A DNA stretch of 64,000 nt from Prevotella fusca JCM 17724 (GCF_001262015.1 NZ_CP012075.1:1240001-1304000); one strand, 5' to 3'. Shown: positions 25,545-35,014, counted from the first letter of the stretch. The notes: generated by a model not told the origin, from the letters alone. Translations and numbers: made by a program.

Positions 25545-27608
25545 TTAAATTTTAGATGTAAATAAATGATCAAAGAAAGGATTGTTTCTGTCCCTGGCAT
25601 TACGGAGCAAATCTTGAAACATAATAGCCTCTATATGCAAATTTTGGTCTGCATTAATTTTGTAATATGAATGATATGGAGTTGTGCGCCACCCTTTCCC
25701 CTTATTAAATTCAATAAGTTGTTCAGGCATTTCGTCCATAATTATGTAGCCAAATTTAGGGGTATCATTGTTTACTTTTACAACATTTCCTCTATAATTT
25801 TTCTTTTCCTTCTCTTTTCCATAAATAAAATCATCAAAATACTTCTCTACTAATTCTGAAAATTCCCATCTATAATTAGACTTCTTTTTTTGATGAGCGG
25901 TATCTCCTGGTCGTTTAAATTCAAAAATAACCATTGTACCAATCTCGCCAGAATCTTTGTCACCGAAGGAAATTCTGTTATCAACCAAATCCTTTTCATT
26001 ATTGATTAAAAGGAGATCAGGTTCTTGTGAACTTTTAATTTGACTAAAGGATGTAATTGACTTATCTGATGCAATAAATTTAAAAGATGAGAGACGATCA
26101 TCCAGCAACCATAAGTTATGGTATTGATAAGTTATTTGGCGATTAGTTAATCCCATCGGAAAAATAAGATTATGTATCATACTTTCAAGCTCATATTTTC
26201 CATCTTCATGTGCATCAAGCATTTTCTCAAAAAGGTCTATGATAGCTTTCCGTCTAAACACATAGTCAGCTAATGAATCAGAATCATAAGCCGTTTTTTT
26301 CTTCACAGTGGTAATAATCTCGCTAATCTTTTCTTCATTAACATCTTGTAATTTTATAAATTCCTCTATTTTCTTAGAAATCTTGCTATTTTCTTTATAT
26401 GCAATATTATGTAGATATTCGTCTTTCTTCTCATCTGTCAAATTTGGTGGCATAGCCTCTAATATGTCTTGCCGATATAAAAAGCTGCGATATTGTGGAG
26501 CTGAATTATTTATATAATTCTTCACTTCTTGAATATTTTTTTCTTTGGTGTTTTTTGCATAAGTAGAATAGAGTGAAGATATTTCTTTAGTTATTGCTGT
26601 CATAATATCTTCAACAGAAATCAAATGCTCTTGTTCTTTAAAATCAAGTTGGTTTTCGTTCTTTTCAGGAATTCTAAATGCTGTTCGTGAATTGTTTATT
26701 TTGTCATCAAGATAATCAGAAACGACAAACACGTCCAAAAACCATGGCTCTCCATTTTCCACGATAGGATACGTATAAAGAGAATCGTATACTGCCAAAT
26801 TTATCTTAGCGCCAACAGATCTAGAGTTGGCGCAAAGGGTTACATAATTATATTTTCGGCAAGTAGTCTTATCTGCTTTAATTATATAAAGATGGAATTT
26901 TTTATCATAAACAGTAATGTCTTTCTCTTTGTCTTTTGCCTCTTTTGCAAAATAATTCTGTACACTTAAAGACTTATCATTCTGTCTATCCTTGGATATC
27001 TCTACAATGTTAATTTCTGGCAAATTATTGCAGAGGTAATAGATAAAGCAATGTTCCATAATACCTTTAGCTATTTCATCAGCATTTTTTGCTGTAGCAG
27101 CTATTAGTTCCTCATTGCAACAATTACTTAAACAAACTTTTGTTTGAGGCCCACAAACTCCCTCTATAGGAGTATTTTTGGTCTCATGAATTTCGTTTTC
27201 TTTATCAAAGAGAAATTCACGTTTCCAATATTTCCCATCTTCTTGATAAATACTTGTAACAGATACATTTTCAAACATTGCAAGAATAGTGAAACGACCA
27301 ATTCCTTTACAACCATATTTCTTATTAATAGGACTAAATGGCATTCCAAATGATTTGTAATTGGCAGTTGTAAACCCTTCTCCATTATCTACTATGGTGA
27401 CATTTTGGATCACAGAAGTATTCTTCCCGAAAAGATCAGGAGTTGCCTCAAGTTCTTTGCGCTCAATAAAAATATCAATTTTCTTATTGTTACGTTTCAC
27501 CTTGCTAAGGCTTATAATCGAATTGACAATTGATTCATATATCGGAAGCATAACTTCCGATTTGCTTAAATCTATTGACTCTACCAAATCCTTAACTCTT
27601 AGCTCCAT
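25545..27608 (-). CDS. GHKL ATPase with C-terminal PD-(D/E)xK-like domain
   Basis: 687 residues. The Bergerat ATP site is complete: IYESIVNSI (N-box, Glu25/Asn29), IVDNGEGF (G1) and YGCKGIGRF (G2). Near residues 515-560, EPDLLLINNE and MVIFEFKRPGD give the D...E-x-K pattern of a nuclease, followed by a helical tail. ATPases of the MutL/Hsp90 type fused to a nuclease-like domain occur among antiphage genes, and this single AT-rich gene faces against its neighbours like inserted cargo. A defence role is likely but unproven. Confidence 0.75.
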   Translation of the reverse strand: MELRVKDLVESIDLSKSEVMLPIYESIVNSIISLSKVKRNNKKIDIFIERKELEATPDLFGKNTSVIQNVTIVDNGEGFTTANYKSFGMPFSPINKKYGCKGIGRFTILAMFENVSVTSIYQEDGKYWKREFLFDKENEIHETKNTPIEGVCGPQTKVCLSNCCNEELIAATAKNADEIAKGIMEHCFIYYLCNNLPEINIVEISKDRQNDKSLSVQNYFAKEAKDKEKDITVYDKKFHLYIIKADKTTCRKYNYVTLCANSRSVGAKINLAVYDSLYTYPIVENGEPWFLDVFVVSDYLDDKINNSRTAFRIPEKNENQLDFKEQEHLISVEDIMTAITKEISSLYSTYAKNTKEKNIQEVKNYINNSAPQYRSFLYRQDILEAMPPNLTDEKKDEYLHNIAYKENSKISKKIEEFIKLQDVNEEKISEIITTVKKKTAYDSDSLADYVFRRKAIIDLFEKMLDAHEDGKYELESMIHNLIFPMGLTNRQITYQYHNLWLLDDRLSSFKFIASDKSITSFSQIKSSQEPDLLLINNEKDLVDNRISFGDKDSGEIGTMVIFEFKRPGDTAHQKKKSNYRWEFSELVEKYFDDFIYGKEKEKKNYRGNVVKVNNDTPKFGYIIMDEMPEQLIEFNKGKGWRTTPYHSYYKINADQNLHIEAIMFQDLLRNARDRNNPFFDHLFTSKI

Positions 27609-28125
27609 AGGATAAATATTAAAGTAAAAAAGTAATTCACAATGGTTTTACTATCATCAAGCACTTACGTTGTTTACAAGATGTAATTTATCTGCAAATA
27701 TAATAATATTTTAGAAAATATCATATTAGAAATCCTAATATAAAAGATTAATTGACATATCCGCCTTATTTTTGTTTGAATAGTTGAATGTTTCTTAGTC
27801 ATATTGGTCATTAATGTATATATATCACACAATGTGAATAGAAGAACATCATTTCCTTTAATGCCGTTGCACTTTTGCTTCTTTTCCTATGCTCCACGAT
27901 ATGCGATGACAAGGAGACGGATGCTGTTCCCTTTTTATCCGCAAAGGTAGTACGGGGCTTGTGGCTTTCAAAAGGTCTGTGCCGCTTGGTTTGTCTGGAA
28001 AATCTCCACACCTACGGGTTGTATTTTCCGACAAAACCTTGTGCAAGCCTGCCCCGCTACCTCTATTTTGCTACAAAAAGGAATCAGCATACTCCGATCT
28101 TTGGACGCATAAAAAAAATGTCGCT
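27609..28125. other. Gene-free leader before the PcfK/PcfJ operon
   Basis: 517 bp. 27609-27860 is very AT-rich. 27870-28090 is clearly richer in GC, with short C-rich blocks (CCTGCCCCGC, CTCCACACC), and open frames on both strands that look fortuitous. I see no strong promoter or hairpin. It may be the leader of the operon that begins at 28126. Confidence 0.4.
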
Positions 28126-28587
28126 ATGGATAAGCAAAAAGTAAATACAACATCTTCGATGAACAGAAAAGGATATAGCTCCTCCTCTCATTACCGCATT
28201 AACCCTACGGCTGAAAAAAGTGAGCAAGTGTTGGCAATTAAGTTTGTACAATGGGACGTTCCCCCGTTGGAGAGCCTTTGTAATAGCAAAGTATATCTCC
28301 TGCGTATGAAACTCTATCGTGGCGAAATGATGAGCCGTGAGGAAAAGAATTGGCTATGTGAAGCGGTGAACTCAAACACCTATTTCCGAACAGCCGTTCC
28401 ACTGCAAGGCTATCGCTTTGACTTCTTTGATGTACTGAAGAAATATCTTGTCAATCAGTACGGACAATGGACAGAGTATTACGCACCTGACAGAACAAGC
28501 CTAAGAGCCTACCTATATGGGCGTATCAATCAAATAGTAGAATTGAAAATCGGCGGACGAAGTGAAAGCCAAATTCCCAAGTATTAA
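28126..28587 (+). CDS. Conserved conjugative-transposon protein, unknown function
   Basis: 153 residues from the ATG at 28126 (MDKQKVNTTSSMNRKGY). The earlier in-frame ATG would add 55 residues with poor coding character. The mature text includes KFVQWDVPPLESLCNSKVYLL and DVLKKYLVNQYGQWTEYYAPDRTSLRAYLYG. Soluble. It precedes PcfK by 22 nt. Confidence 0.65.
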   Translation: MDKQKVNTTSSMNRKGYSSSSHYRINPTAEKSEQVLAIKFVQWDVPPLESLCNSKVYLLRMKLYRGEMMSREEKNWLCEAVNSNTYFRTAVPLQGYRFDFFDVLKKYLVNQYGQWTEYYAPDRTSLRAYLYGRINQIVELKIGGRSESQIPKY

Positions 28588-28609
28588 CAACATCAAAACA
28601 TATACGACA

Positions 28610-28987
28610 ATGAAAGGAACAGAACATTTCACACGGACAATAGCCGAGTATCTCAATCAGCGTGCTATGACAGACCCCTTGTTTGCCCCTAACTTGATGA
28701 AACCGAACAAGAATATCGAGGAGTGCATCACCTACATTCTTAATGAAGTGCAGAAAAGCGGTTGCAACGGCTTTGATGATGATGAAATCTTCTCTATGGC
28801 TGTTCATTACTATGATGAGGACGATATAGAGGTCGGCAAGGCTGTTTCTTGCCAAGTTGCCGTTAATCACATTGTAGAACTCACAGAGGAAGAAAAAGCC
28901 GAAGCAAGGCAGGAAGCCATTAAGCAATATCAGCGTGAGGAACTTGCCAAGTTACAGAGCCGTAACGCACGAGTGAAAAAGACCTAG
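28610..28987 (+). CDS. PcfK-like protein
   Basis: 125 residues from the ATG at 28610 (MKGTEHFTRTIAEYLNQRA). It matches PcfK-like proteins of conjugative elements: an acidic middle (NGFDDDEIFSMAVHYYDEDDIEVG) and a charged, helical C-terminus (EEEKAEARQEAIKQYQREEL). The biochemical role is not known. It is always next to a PcfJ gene, as here (46 nt apart). Confidence 0.75.
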   Translation: MKGTEHFTRTIAEYLNQRAMTDPLFAPNLMKPNKNIEECITYILNEVQKSGCNGFDDDEIFSMAVHYYDEDDIEVGKAVSCQVAVNHIVELTEEEKAEARQEAIKQYQREELAKLQSRNARVKKT

Positions 28988-29033
28988 AATATAGCAACCC
29001 AAGTACAACCATCATTATTTGATTTTTAAGTCT

Positions 29034-30308
29034 ATGAAACCAAGAAACAAATTTGAGAAGGCGGTTTTGGAACAAAGCAAACATCTTTGCCCAATAACCA
29101 AGACACAAAGCAAGTGGGCATTCCGTGAGTGCATAGACCACTTCGCCTACCGCTTGCCAAAAGGTCGCACCACTTGTATGGATTGTGGGCATAGTTGGGT
29201 AATGGACAAACATAGAGAAACTTGCACTTGCCCTCATTGCAGGGCAAAGTTGCAGGTCAAGGAAACCTATGAGCGCAAGTTGCAGCAGAAGCAGTATTTC
29301 ACCCTACTTACCACTTGTGGAGAGTTTCAAGTATTGCGTATGTTCCTACTTATTGTGGGTATGGAGAAAGGGTACAAAGCACAAACCTCCATAATTGAGA
29401 TTGGACAATATTGGTGGAATATGCAGGGACGAAAAGCTGTGGTTGCCATACAGAGGGTATTGGGACACTATGTTGATACCTTTTCCTATTATAGTCCTAT
29501 GGCGATACGCAACGACAATGAAGCCTATCAGCATATTGCCTACTCGCCGATATATCCGAAGTTCAAGGTTACAGACATACTTCGTAGAAATGGTTTTAAG
29601 GATAAATTCTATGGCATCGTGCCTACCCGGTTTATTCCTGCATTGCTTACAGACAGCCGTGTGGAAACATTGCTAAAGGCAGGTAGCACAGACCATTTAC
29701 GTTACTTTCTTGGCAACATGAGGGCTTTTGAGGAACTATGGCAGTCCTACAAGATTGCAGTTCGTAAGGGCTATGATATTATAGATATTTCCCTTTGGAG
29801 TGATTATGTAGATACACTTAGAAGATTAGGTAAGGATATTCATAATCCAAAATATTTATGTCCAACTGACCTTAAAGCCGAACACGACCGCAGACACGAG
29901 GAACTTCTCAGATTGCGTGAAAGGGAGGAAATAGAACAGAAACAAAAGAAGGCAATAGAAGATGAAAAGCGTTTCAAGGAACTTAAATCTAAGTTTTTCG
30001 GTATCTGTTTTACAGATGGCACTATCCAAGTCCACGTATTGGAGAGCGTGCAGGAGCATTTGGAAGAAGGTGTATCAATGCACCATTGCGTATTCTCTAA
30101 TGCATACTACCTCAAGGAGGACTCCCTTATCCTTTCGGCTACCATTGAAGGCAAGCGAATAGAAACTATTGAAGTATCATTACGAACTTTGGAAGTGGTA
30201 CAAAGTCGTGGAGTGTGCAACAAGAATACAGCATATCACGAGCAGATAATAAACCTTGTCAATGCCAATCGAGGACTTATAAGCCGAAGAATGAAAGCTA
30301 CAGCATAA
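29034..30308 (+). CDS. PcfJ-like protein
   Basis: 424 residues from the ATG at 29034 (MKPRNKFEKAVLEQSKHL). An N-terminal zinc-ribbon-like region has two Cys pairs (CMDCGHSW and CTCPHCRAK). A charged helical stretch follows (about residues 285-320). The C-terminal part, with EGVSMHHCVFSNAYYLKEDSLILSATI, is the conserved PcfJ core. PcfJ genes are hallmarks of plasmid and transposon accessory operons. The function is unknown. Confidence 0.75.
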   Translation: MKPRNKFEKAVLEQSKHLCPITKTQSKWAFRECIDHFAYRLPKGRTTCMDCGHSWVMDKHRETCTCPHCRAKLQVKETYERKLQQKQYFTLLTTCGEFQVLRMFLLIVGMEKGYKAQTSIIEIGQYWWNMQGRKAVVAIQRVLGHYVDTFSYYSPMAIRNDNEAYQHIAYSPIYPKFKVTDILRRNGFKDKFYGIVPTRFIPALLTDSRVETLLKAGSTDHLRYFLGNMRAFEELWQSYKIAVRKGYDIIDISLWSDYVDTLRRLGKDIHNPKYLCPTDLKAEHDRRHEELLRLREREEIEQKQKKAIEDEKRFKELKSKFFGICFTDGTIQVHVLESVQEHLEEGVSMHHCVFSNAYYLKEDSLILSATIEGKRIETIEVSLRTLEVVQSRGVCNKNTAYHEQIINLVNANRGLISRRMKATA

Positions 30309-30335
30309 AGTATGAACCATTAAATTATCAGAGAT

Positions 30336-30590
30336 ATGAAAACAGAGATTGAAAACATCATCTATAACTATACGGACGAGATACCGCATATTCTCATTAG
30401 GGTTATCAACGCAATAACCCTATCCGACAACAAAGAGGAGTTAAGGACGGCTATCAACAAAATAGCCGAAGAGACAGAACTTGATAAGTTCTTTGCCTAT
30501 GGTTATGGTGCGCACCACTTTTGGCTCAAACACCGCAGACTGTCCAATGGGGAGCCAAAGGAATACAGATTGTTAAAGGTTGAATTTTAA
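30336..30590 (+). CDS. Small conserved element protein
   Basis: 84 residues, MKTEIENIIYNYTDEIPHIL at the start, helical, acidic, ending in KHRRLSNGEPKEYRLLKVEF. It follows PcfJ by 27 nt on the same strand. No known domain. Confidence 0.6.
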   Translation: MKTEIENIIYNYTDEIPHILIRVINAITLSDNKEELRTAINKIAEETELDKFFAYGYGAHHFWLKHRRLSNGEPKEYRLLKVEF

Positions 30591-30594
30591 GATT

Positions 30595-30789
30595 ATGAAG
30601 AAGAATGTTTACAGAGTACGGACACAATACATCTTCGAGGGAGTTTTTGAGGTGGTTGCCGAAAGCAGAGAAGAAGCACGACAAAAGGTCATTCAGGATT
30701 GCGGAATGGTGATGGGCGGGAACGTTCACAGCACCCTGCCCGATGAACAAATCAGCTGGGCATTTGAGACCCACCCAAAGAGCGGATAA
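30595..30789 (+). CDS. Small conserved element protein
   Basis: 64 residues from the ATG at 30595 (MKKNVYRVRTQYIFEGVFEV). The text reads as one small alpha-beta fold (VAESREEARQKVIQDCGMVMGG). It starts 4 nt after the previous stop and is the last gene before a terminator, so 28126-30789 is probably one transcript. Confidence 0.6.
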   Translation: MKKNVYRVRTQYIFEGVFEVVAESREEARQKVIQDCGMVMGGNVHSTLPDEQISWAFETHPKSG

Positions 30790-30820
30790 TTGAAACTACT
30801 GAAAAGCCCTAACACAGTGA

Positions 30821-30862
30821 GCCACGCAACCTCAAAAATTGCGTGGCTTCTTTTCTTTTTCT
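30821..30862 (+). terminator. Terminator of the PcfK/PcfJ operon
   Basis: GCCACGCAA (30821-30829) and TTGCGTGGC (30839-30847) make a 9-bp perfect stem, followed by TTCTTTTCTTTTTC. Confidence 0.8.
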
Positions 30863-30917
30863 TTGAACGAGCAGGCGACCAAAGAAAAGAAGCAAAAGAA
30901 AGTCTCAGGAACATTTC

Positions 30918-32204
30918 TTAAATGATGGTATCTGGAAGTACCAGTCCATTGTCTCGACAGATTTTATCAACTTCTGTTTTATAATCTATGTTATTGTGAT
31001 AAAACTCCTTCAATCTATTTTGTAAAGTAAATGGGTATCGCTGTTTTGAGAAAATCTCAATTAAATTAGTGACATATTCCTCATCTATTTGGGGTAATAT
31101 TGAAATTGTGTCAATATAAAAATCTGTGTTATAGCAAATTGCTTCGTAATGCGATGTTGTATAGTTAGCATTAAAAAATGATTCTATAAACTGATGAAAG
31201 TATCCCTTGTCATATAATATCCGCTTCATATCACTTGTAATCCGACTATAATCAAAGGATGTATTATTCCGTTGTGCTGCCTGAATACATACCCTTAACA
31301 TATCATTATTATCACATTCAGGAATCAAATCTGCAATATAGAATGTCGCTAAGATATACAACATATTTCGATATGAGGTAATCTGATTATGACAAAATTT
31401 ATAAATATCTTGCTTACTACTGATGAGCAATAATATATCATCAGGATATTTTTCTATATATGAATGAAAAAAGTCAGTACAATTTGACATAAACTTTTTT
31501 GTAAAGTTTTGTACCCTTAATGGACAATGATGTATAATTTCATGAAAAACAAACAAATGTCTTTCCCCATAAGGATTATAAAGAAGACATGACCTGAAAA
31601 TATTATCTAAAAAAACATCCGCTTCGCTATCACATACCATTGGTTCTATTTTATCTAGTAGAGGTGTAATATCTTCATGCAGAGAAGTTATAGCAGGGTT
31701 AAAATAATTATCAAACTTTTGAGCAAGAGACTGTGTACATCCTTCTATAGTTATCGCTTCTAAATATTGTTCTATAAAAGAATATAGAGCAATGACATGT
31801 GCCTTATTAATTTCATATCCTTTGTAATGGGCACAGACATTCCTAAACTGTCTCCAAAAAGGAAACTTTTCTCTAATTTCTTTTGCAATATTTAGAATAG
31901 GTCCTTTTCCAGAGTTAGAGTCTGACTGTTGAGTACAATCAAAAACTTTTTGATCCCATGTTCCATCATCTCTAAGTTTTTTTAAAAAATTATTCTCCCA
32001 TTCTTGGGCTGTAAAACCATGAGGAGTTAAAGACGAATTTAGTATTAGTGTCCTGATGTATTGCATTAATCCCTGATAAGCTAAGAGATATGCTGGTCTC
32101 TCGATATCGTTCGTAAAACACTTGTAGCTATCTATAAAAAGTCCATGGATGTTTTCGTCAAATATGCCAATATGCTTATCTATCCAAATTTTGAAATCTA
32201 TCAT
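30918..32204 (-). CDS. HEPN-motif protein, possible RNase
   Basis: 428 residues, AT-rich (unlike the tra genes), helical throughout. At residues 121-126 the sequence RNVCAH has the R-x4-H form of the HEPN active site, on a helix after WRQF and before YKGYEI. HEPN RNases act in abortive infection and toxin systems. The C-terminal 300 residues are an unfamiliar helical region that might sense a trigger. It stands alone on the minus strand next to the IS1380 remnant. The HEPN call rests on this motif and should be tested by profile search. Confidence 0.6.
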   Translation of the reverse strand: MIDFKIWIDKHIGIFDENIHGLFIDSYKCFTNDIERPAYLLAYQGLMQYIRTLILNSSLTPHGFTAQEWENNFLKKLRDDGTWDQKVFDCTQQSDSNSGKGPILNIAKEIREKFPFWRQFRNVCAHYKGYEINKAHVIALYSFIEQYLEAITIEGCTQSLAQKFDNYFNPAITSLHEDITPLLDKIEPMVCDSEADVFLDNIFRSCLLYNPYGERHLFVFHEIIHHCPLRVQNFTKKFMSNCTDFFHSYIEKYPDDILLLISSKQDIYKFCHNQITSYRNMLYILATFYIADLIPECDNNDMLRVCIQAAQRNNTSFDYSRITSDMKRILYDKGYFHQFIESFFNANYTTSHYEAICYNTDFYIDTISILPQIDEEYVTNLIEIFSKQRYPFTLQNRLKEFYHNNIDYKTEVDKICRDNGLVLPDTII

Positions 32205-32226
32205 AATCTTTTATTTAAAAGTATTA

Positions 32227-32230
32227 TCTT
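32227..32230. other. Target duplication of the IS1380-type element
   Basis: TCTT here and at 33974-33977 flank the element. Confidence 0.5.
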
Positions 32231-32364
32231 TACCTTAATTCCGCAGCATAATTTCTTGTGAGAAATCCAAGTGCCTGAGAAACAAAGTCCTCAAGATACT
32301 TGGACATGTCAGAGATTTCACCTATCTTAGTGCTATCAAAATAATAAACAAGCAAAAATCTGAC

Positions 32365-33804
32365 ATGACAAAGGTAGCAATTAAAAACGAGAATATCACT
32401 TCCTTCGGTGGAATTTATCACATTATGGACGTTTTTTCAAAGTTGGGCTTTGAAAAACTTACCGAATCCGTGTTGGGCAGACGCAGATACAGCGGCAAGG
32501 AATTCAGTCATGGAAGAATCCTGGGCTCCCTCTTCTTCAGTTACCTTTGTGGTGAGGATTGTCTTGAGGACATCAATGCGCTTACAGGACAGTTCAGACA
32601 GAGACCTGGTACGCTGTTAGCTGGTGCCGACACCGTGGGGCGCGGACTGAAGGAGCTTGCCGAAGAGAATATTGTCTATAAGAGCGAAACCTCCGGCAGG
32701 TCTTACAGTTTCCACACTGCAGAAAAGCTGAACACCTTACTTTTACGTATGATACGGAGAATGAGGCTTATAAAGGGTTCTTCCATTAAAAGCGTGGATG
32801 TTTTTCGTATAGCTTTAAAGGAAGAACCGGAGTTGCTCATTAAATAAAACATAGCCAAGACTGTCTTGGCTACCTACTTTATTATCATCCTCCGACGCAG
32901 AAAACCTTTTCATGTAAATACTTTGAAAATCGCAGACGAAAGTTTGAAAAATCATGACATAATTACAGGTAAAATACCTGCAGATAAAGGCAAAAATACA
33001 TATAAAAAGCAAGTTTGCAACCAACAGTAAATCAGTTAGTTATAAAGCAGTACAAGAATAGGTACTTAATTGGACTTCAAAAGGGCGTCAGTTAGACCTC
33101 AAAAGGGCGTCTATTGCAAGTCAATTGGGCGTCTTTTCAAAGCCAAGAGGCCATGTATTGGTTTTGAGTTGCATGAAAATAGTTTATAAACATTGATTGA
33201 TATGGGAATAAGTTGTTTGTAGAAGACGGAAGGACATGGTAAGTATTTGCCTTTTCTACATTCTTATCTTGTGCTTTATCCCTTTTTGTGAGACCGTCTG
33301 TTTTGGGATAGTCATACCAGACAGGTGTATAAGCCTTTGTTCTGTTTCCAATCTACGCATTTAACGGGAGAACCTTGTAAAGGCGGGCAGCCATATTGAC
33401 CTGGGCTTTGACCACCAGTTTATTCCTGCCCGCAAATTCGATGCAAAGTATTCCTACAAGCAGGATCATGGCTATTTCCCGGGCTGGGCTTCCATCGGGG
33501 GCATCATAGTCGGAGGTGAGAACCATGACGAAAACAACAATGTAAATAACTGGAACATCTGCCCTTTTCCCTCATGGCTGAGAACATGGTTTTCATGATG
33601 GTTACCGCCATGCTGAAGAACTTCTATCTCTATCTCGTCCGTCATATCAGCGATAAGGTCAAGCCATTGAAAAAGACAAGCAGGCTGAAAGCCTTTATCC
33701 TGCATTTTGTCAGCGTGCCAGCCAAATGGGTGCGAACAGGAAAGCGGAACGTTCTGAACCTGTATACAAACAAAGCATACTATTCTGAAGTATTCCTTGA
33801 ATAG
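32365..33804 (+). pseudogene. IS1380-family transposase, broken
   Basis: The N-terminal 137 codons (32365-32775) match IS1380 transposases (GGIYHIMDVFSKLGF, LTGQFRQRPGTLLAGADTVGRGLKEL). The MITE interrupts the gene after MRLIK. Downstream, from 33383, the frame resumes with AGSHIDLGFDHQFIPARKFD and later GYFPGWASIGG. Then a deletion and frameshift near 33570 lead to the C-terminal piece (33574-33804) with FMMVTAMLKNFYLYL. Removing the MITE and one target copy restores the frame exactly. No active transposase can be made. Confidence 0.85.
32776..33374. repeat. MITE-like element, copy B
   Basis: 599 bp inserted in the transposase. The ends are GGTTCTTCCATTAAAAGCGT (left) and, read on the other strand, GGTTCTCCCGTTAAATGCGT (right). 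It is flanked by TTATAAAG (32768-32775) and TTGTAAAG (33375-33382), an 8-bp target duplication with one change. The interior matches copy A, best at 33067-33136. It encodes no transposase and must have been moved in trans. Confidence 0.85.
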
Positions 33805-33978
33805 GCAGCATTTCTTTGTGGTTCTCATATTCCCCATTGATTTGGGTGGGGAATTTCATGCTTCGGCAAGACCCAAGAAGCCCCGATAATCCTCATATCA
33901 ACATATAGAGCCCAAAAAGACATCTCAACATATAAAATCGCCTCACAAGGAAAAACGCTGCGGAATTGAGGTATCTTA

Positions 33979-34009
33979 TGAAAAAAGCGGAACAAACACG
34001 TTGCTCCGC
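33979..34009 (-). terminator. Terminator after the tandem small ORFs
   Basis: On the minus strand GCGGAGCAA-CGTGT-TTGTTCCGC is a 9-bp stem with one wobble, then TTTTTTC. It ends the leftward transcript that contains the tiny ORFs. Confidence 0.65.
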
Positions 34010-34048
34010 TCCGGAAACTTAATCTGTTCCTTTTTTGTTGTTAAACAA

Positions 34049-34174
34049 CTAAGAGCAAGTCAAAATCAGTGTTGATATTATACCTGCTATTGGATTTATC
34101 AAACCAACAATCAGAGGAATCATATTGTTAGATACTATCACAACCTTCTTATTGGCATCCTTGCTGTTATACAA
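34049..34174 (-). CDS. Tiny hydrophobic ORF, second of a tandem pair
   Basis: 41 codons from a TTG that directly follows the TAG of the first copy. The core VIVSNNMIPLIVGLINPIAG is nearly the same as in the first ORF. There is no ATG start, so this may be a duplicated remnant or a read-through extension rather than a separate gene. Confidence 0.4.
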   Translation of the reverse strand: MYNSKDANKKVVIVSNNMIPLIVGLINPIAGIISTLILTCS

Positions 34175-34330
34175 CTAATAGCACATTACAACAGCCGTAG
34201 CTATTATACCTGCTATTGGATTAAATAGTCCGACAATTAGTGGAATTATATTGTTACATACAATCATCACAGACTTGTCAGAGGACAATCCTTGTAGGGA
34301 TTGACTAAGTTTTTTACTTAAATCAATCAC
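34175..34330 (-). CDS. Tiny hydrophobic membrane peptide, first of a tandem pair
   Basis: 51 codons from a GTG at 34330 that follows a TAG. The N-terminus is amphipathic and basic (MIDLSKKLSQSLQG). A single hydrophobic segment follows (MIVCNNIIPLIVGLFNPIAG and 11 more residues, ending VVMCY). The shape fits small membrane-active peptides or type I toxins, but I recognise no family. It lies about 100 nt downstream of the 5S rRNA-like gene on the same strand. Confidence 0.45.
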   Translation of the reverse strand: MIDLSKKLSQSLQGLSSDKSVMIVCNNIIPLIVGLFNPIAGIIATAVVMCY

Positions 34331-34430
34331 CTACTTTTTGAAAAATATATTTTTTTTCATTTTAGATGAATTATAAAGTAAAGAGTTCTACCGTTATTGG
34401 CTTTACGTCCCGAACTCATTTAGTGGACGT

Positions 34431-34534
<104 letters not shown>

Positions 34535-34544
34535 TCTTATATTT

Positions 34545-34895
34545 TTATTGTTTCTTCCAACGATAACGGCGAGTATAACCGCCCTCAGTTTCAAAGAGCC
34601 GATTATCTTCTTGCAGAACACTTTTCAATATCTTACCGGCATCTTTTGCAGCCTGGTCAAAAGCATAATCATGGTCATAACCTGCATCTATATGACGAAA
34701 ATAGAGGACTCCCAAAGGATAATGTTCCCAGTAATAATTATCTCCTCCTATAAAATTCCTCGCACAGAACCATTCATCATTGCGAGTTATACACCAAGAA
34801 TACACTGCTCCTTGTAGAAATGCTTTAATTTTCTGCAGGTCAGTATCCGCAATTCCGTGTACCTTTCGTAGTGTTATGTTATCTCCTTGAAGCAT
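34545..34895 (-). CDS. Conserved protein at the end of the tra operon
   Basis: 116 residues, soluble, no signal peptide, rich in aromatic residues (GGDNYYWEHYPLGVLYFRHID, GYTRRYRWKK). It lies 119 bp downstream of the lysozyme gene in the same direction. Function unknown. The first-position Met fits the start MLQGDNITLRKVHG. Confidence 0.6.
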   Translation of the reverse strand: MLQGDNITLRKVHGIADTDLQKIKAFLQGAVYSWCITRNDEWFCARNFIGGDNYYWEHYPLGVLYFRHIDAGYDHDYAFDQAAKDAGKILKSVLQEDNRLFETEGGYTRRYRWKKQ

Positions 34896-35014
34896 AATAT
34901 GTAGTTTAATAATGTTTCTGCAAAGTTACTCATTCATAGCGAGAAAGTCGAAGAAAACGACGAAAATACGCCCCTTGCGGAGCATAAAAATGTTACAAGA
35001 GGCGTATTTGATAA

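Larger units (their letters stand above)
32231..33973 (+). mobile_element. Decayed IS1380-family element, split by a MITE
   Basis: The terminal inverted repeats are TACCTTAATTCCGCAGC at the left and, read on the other strand, TACCTCAATTCCGCAGC at the right (one mismatch in 17). Inner matches (TTTCTTGTGAG / TTTCCTTGTGAG) continue. TCTT on both sides is a 4-bp target duplication. Without the MITE the element is only about 1.1 kb, so part of the transposase has been deleted. Confidence 0.75.

Noticed and set aside
27961..28125. 55-residue extension of the 28.1-kb gene
   Set aside because: The text is Pro/Leu/Cys-rich and the open frames on both strands there look random. The ATG at 28126 gives a normal protein.
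32230..32421. 63-codon minus frame at the left end of the IS1380 element
   Set aside because: It spans the terminal repeat and the transposase start in antisense, so it is not a gene.
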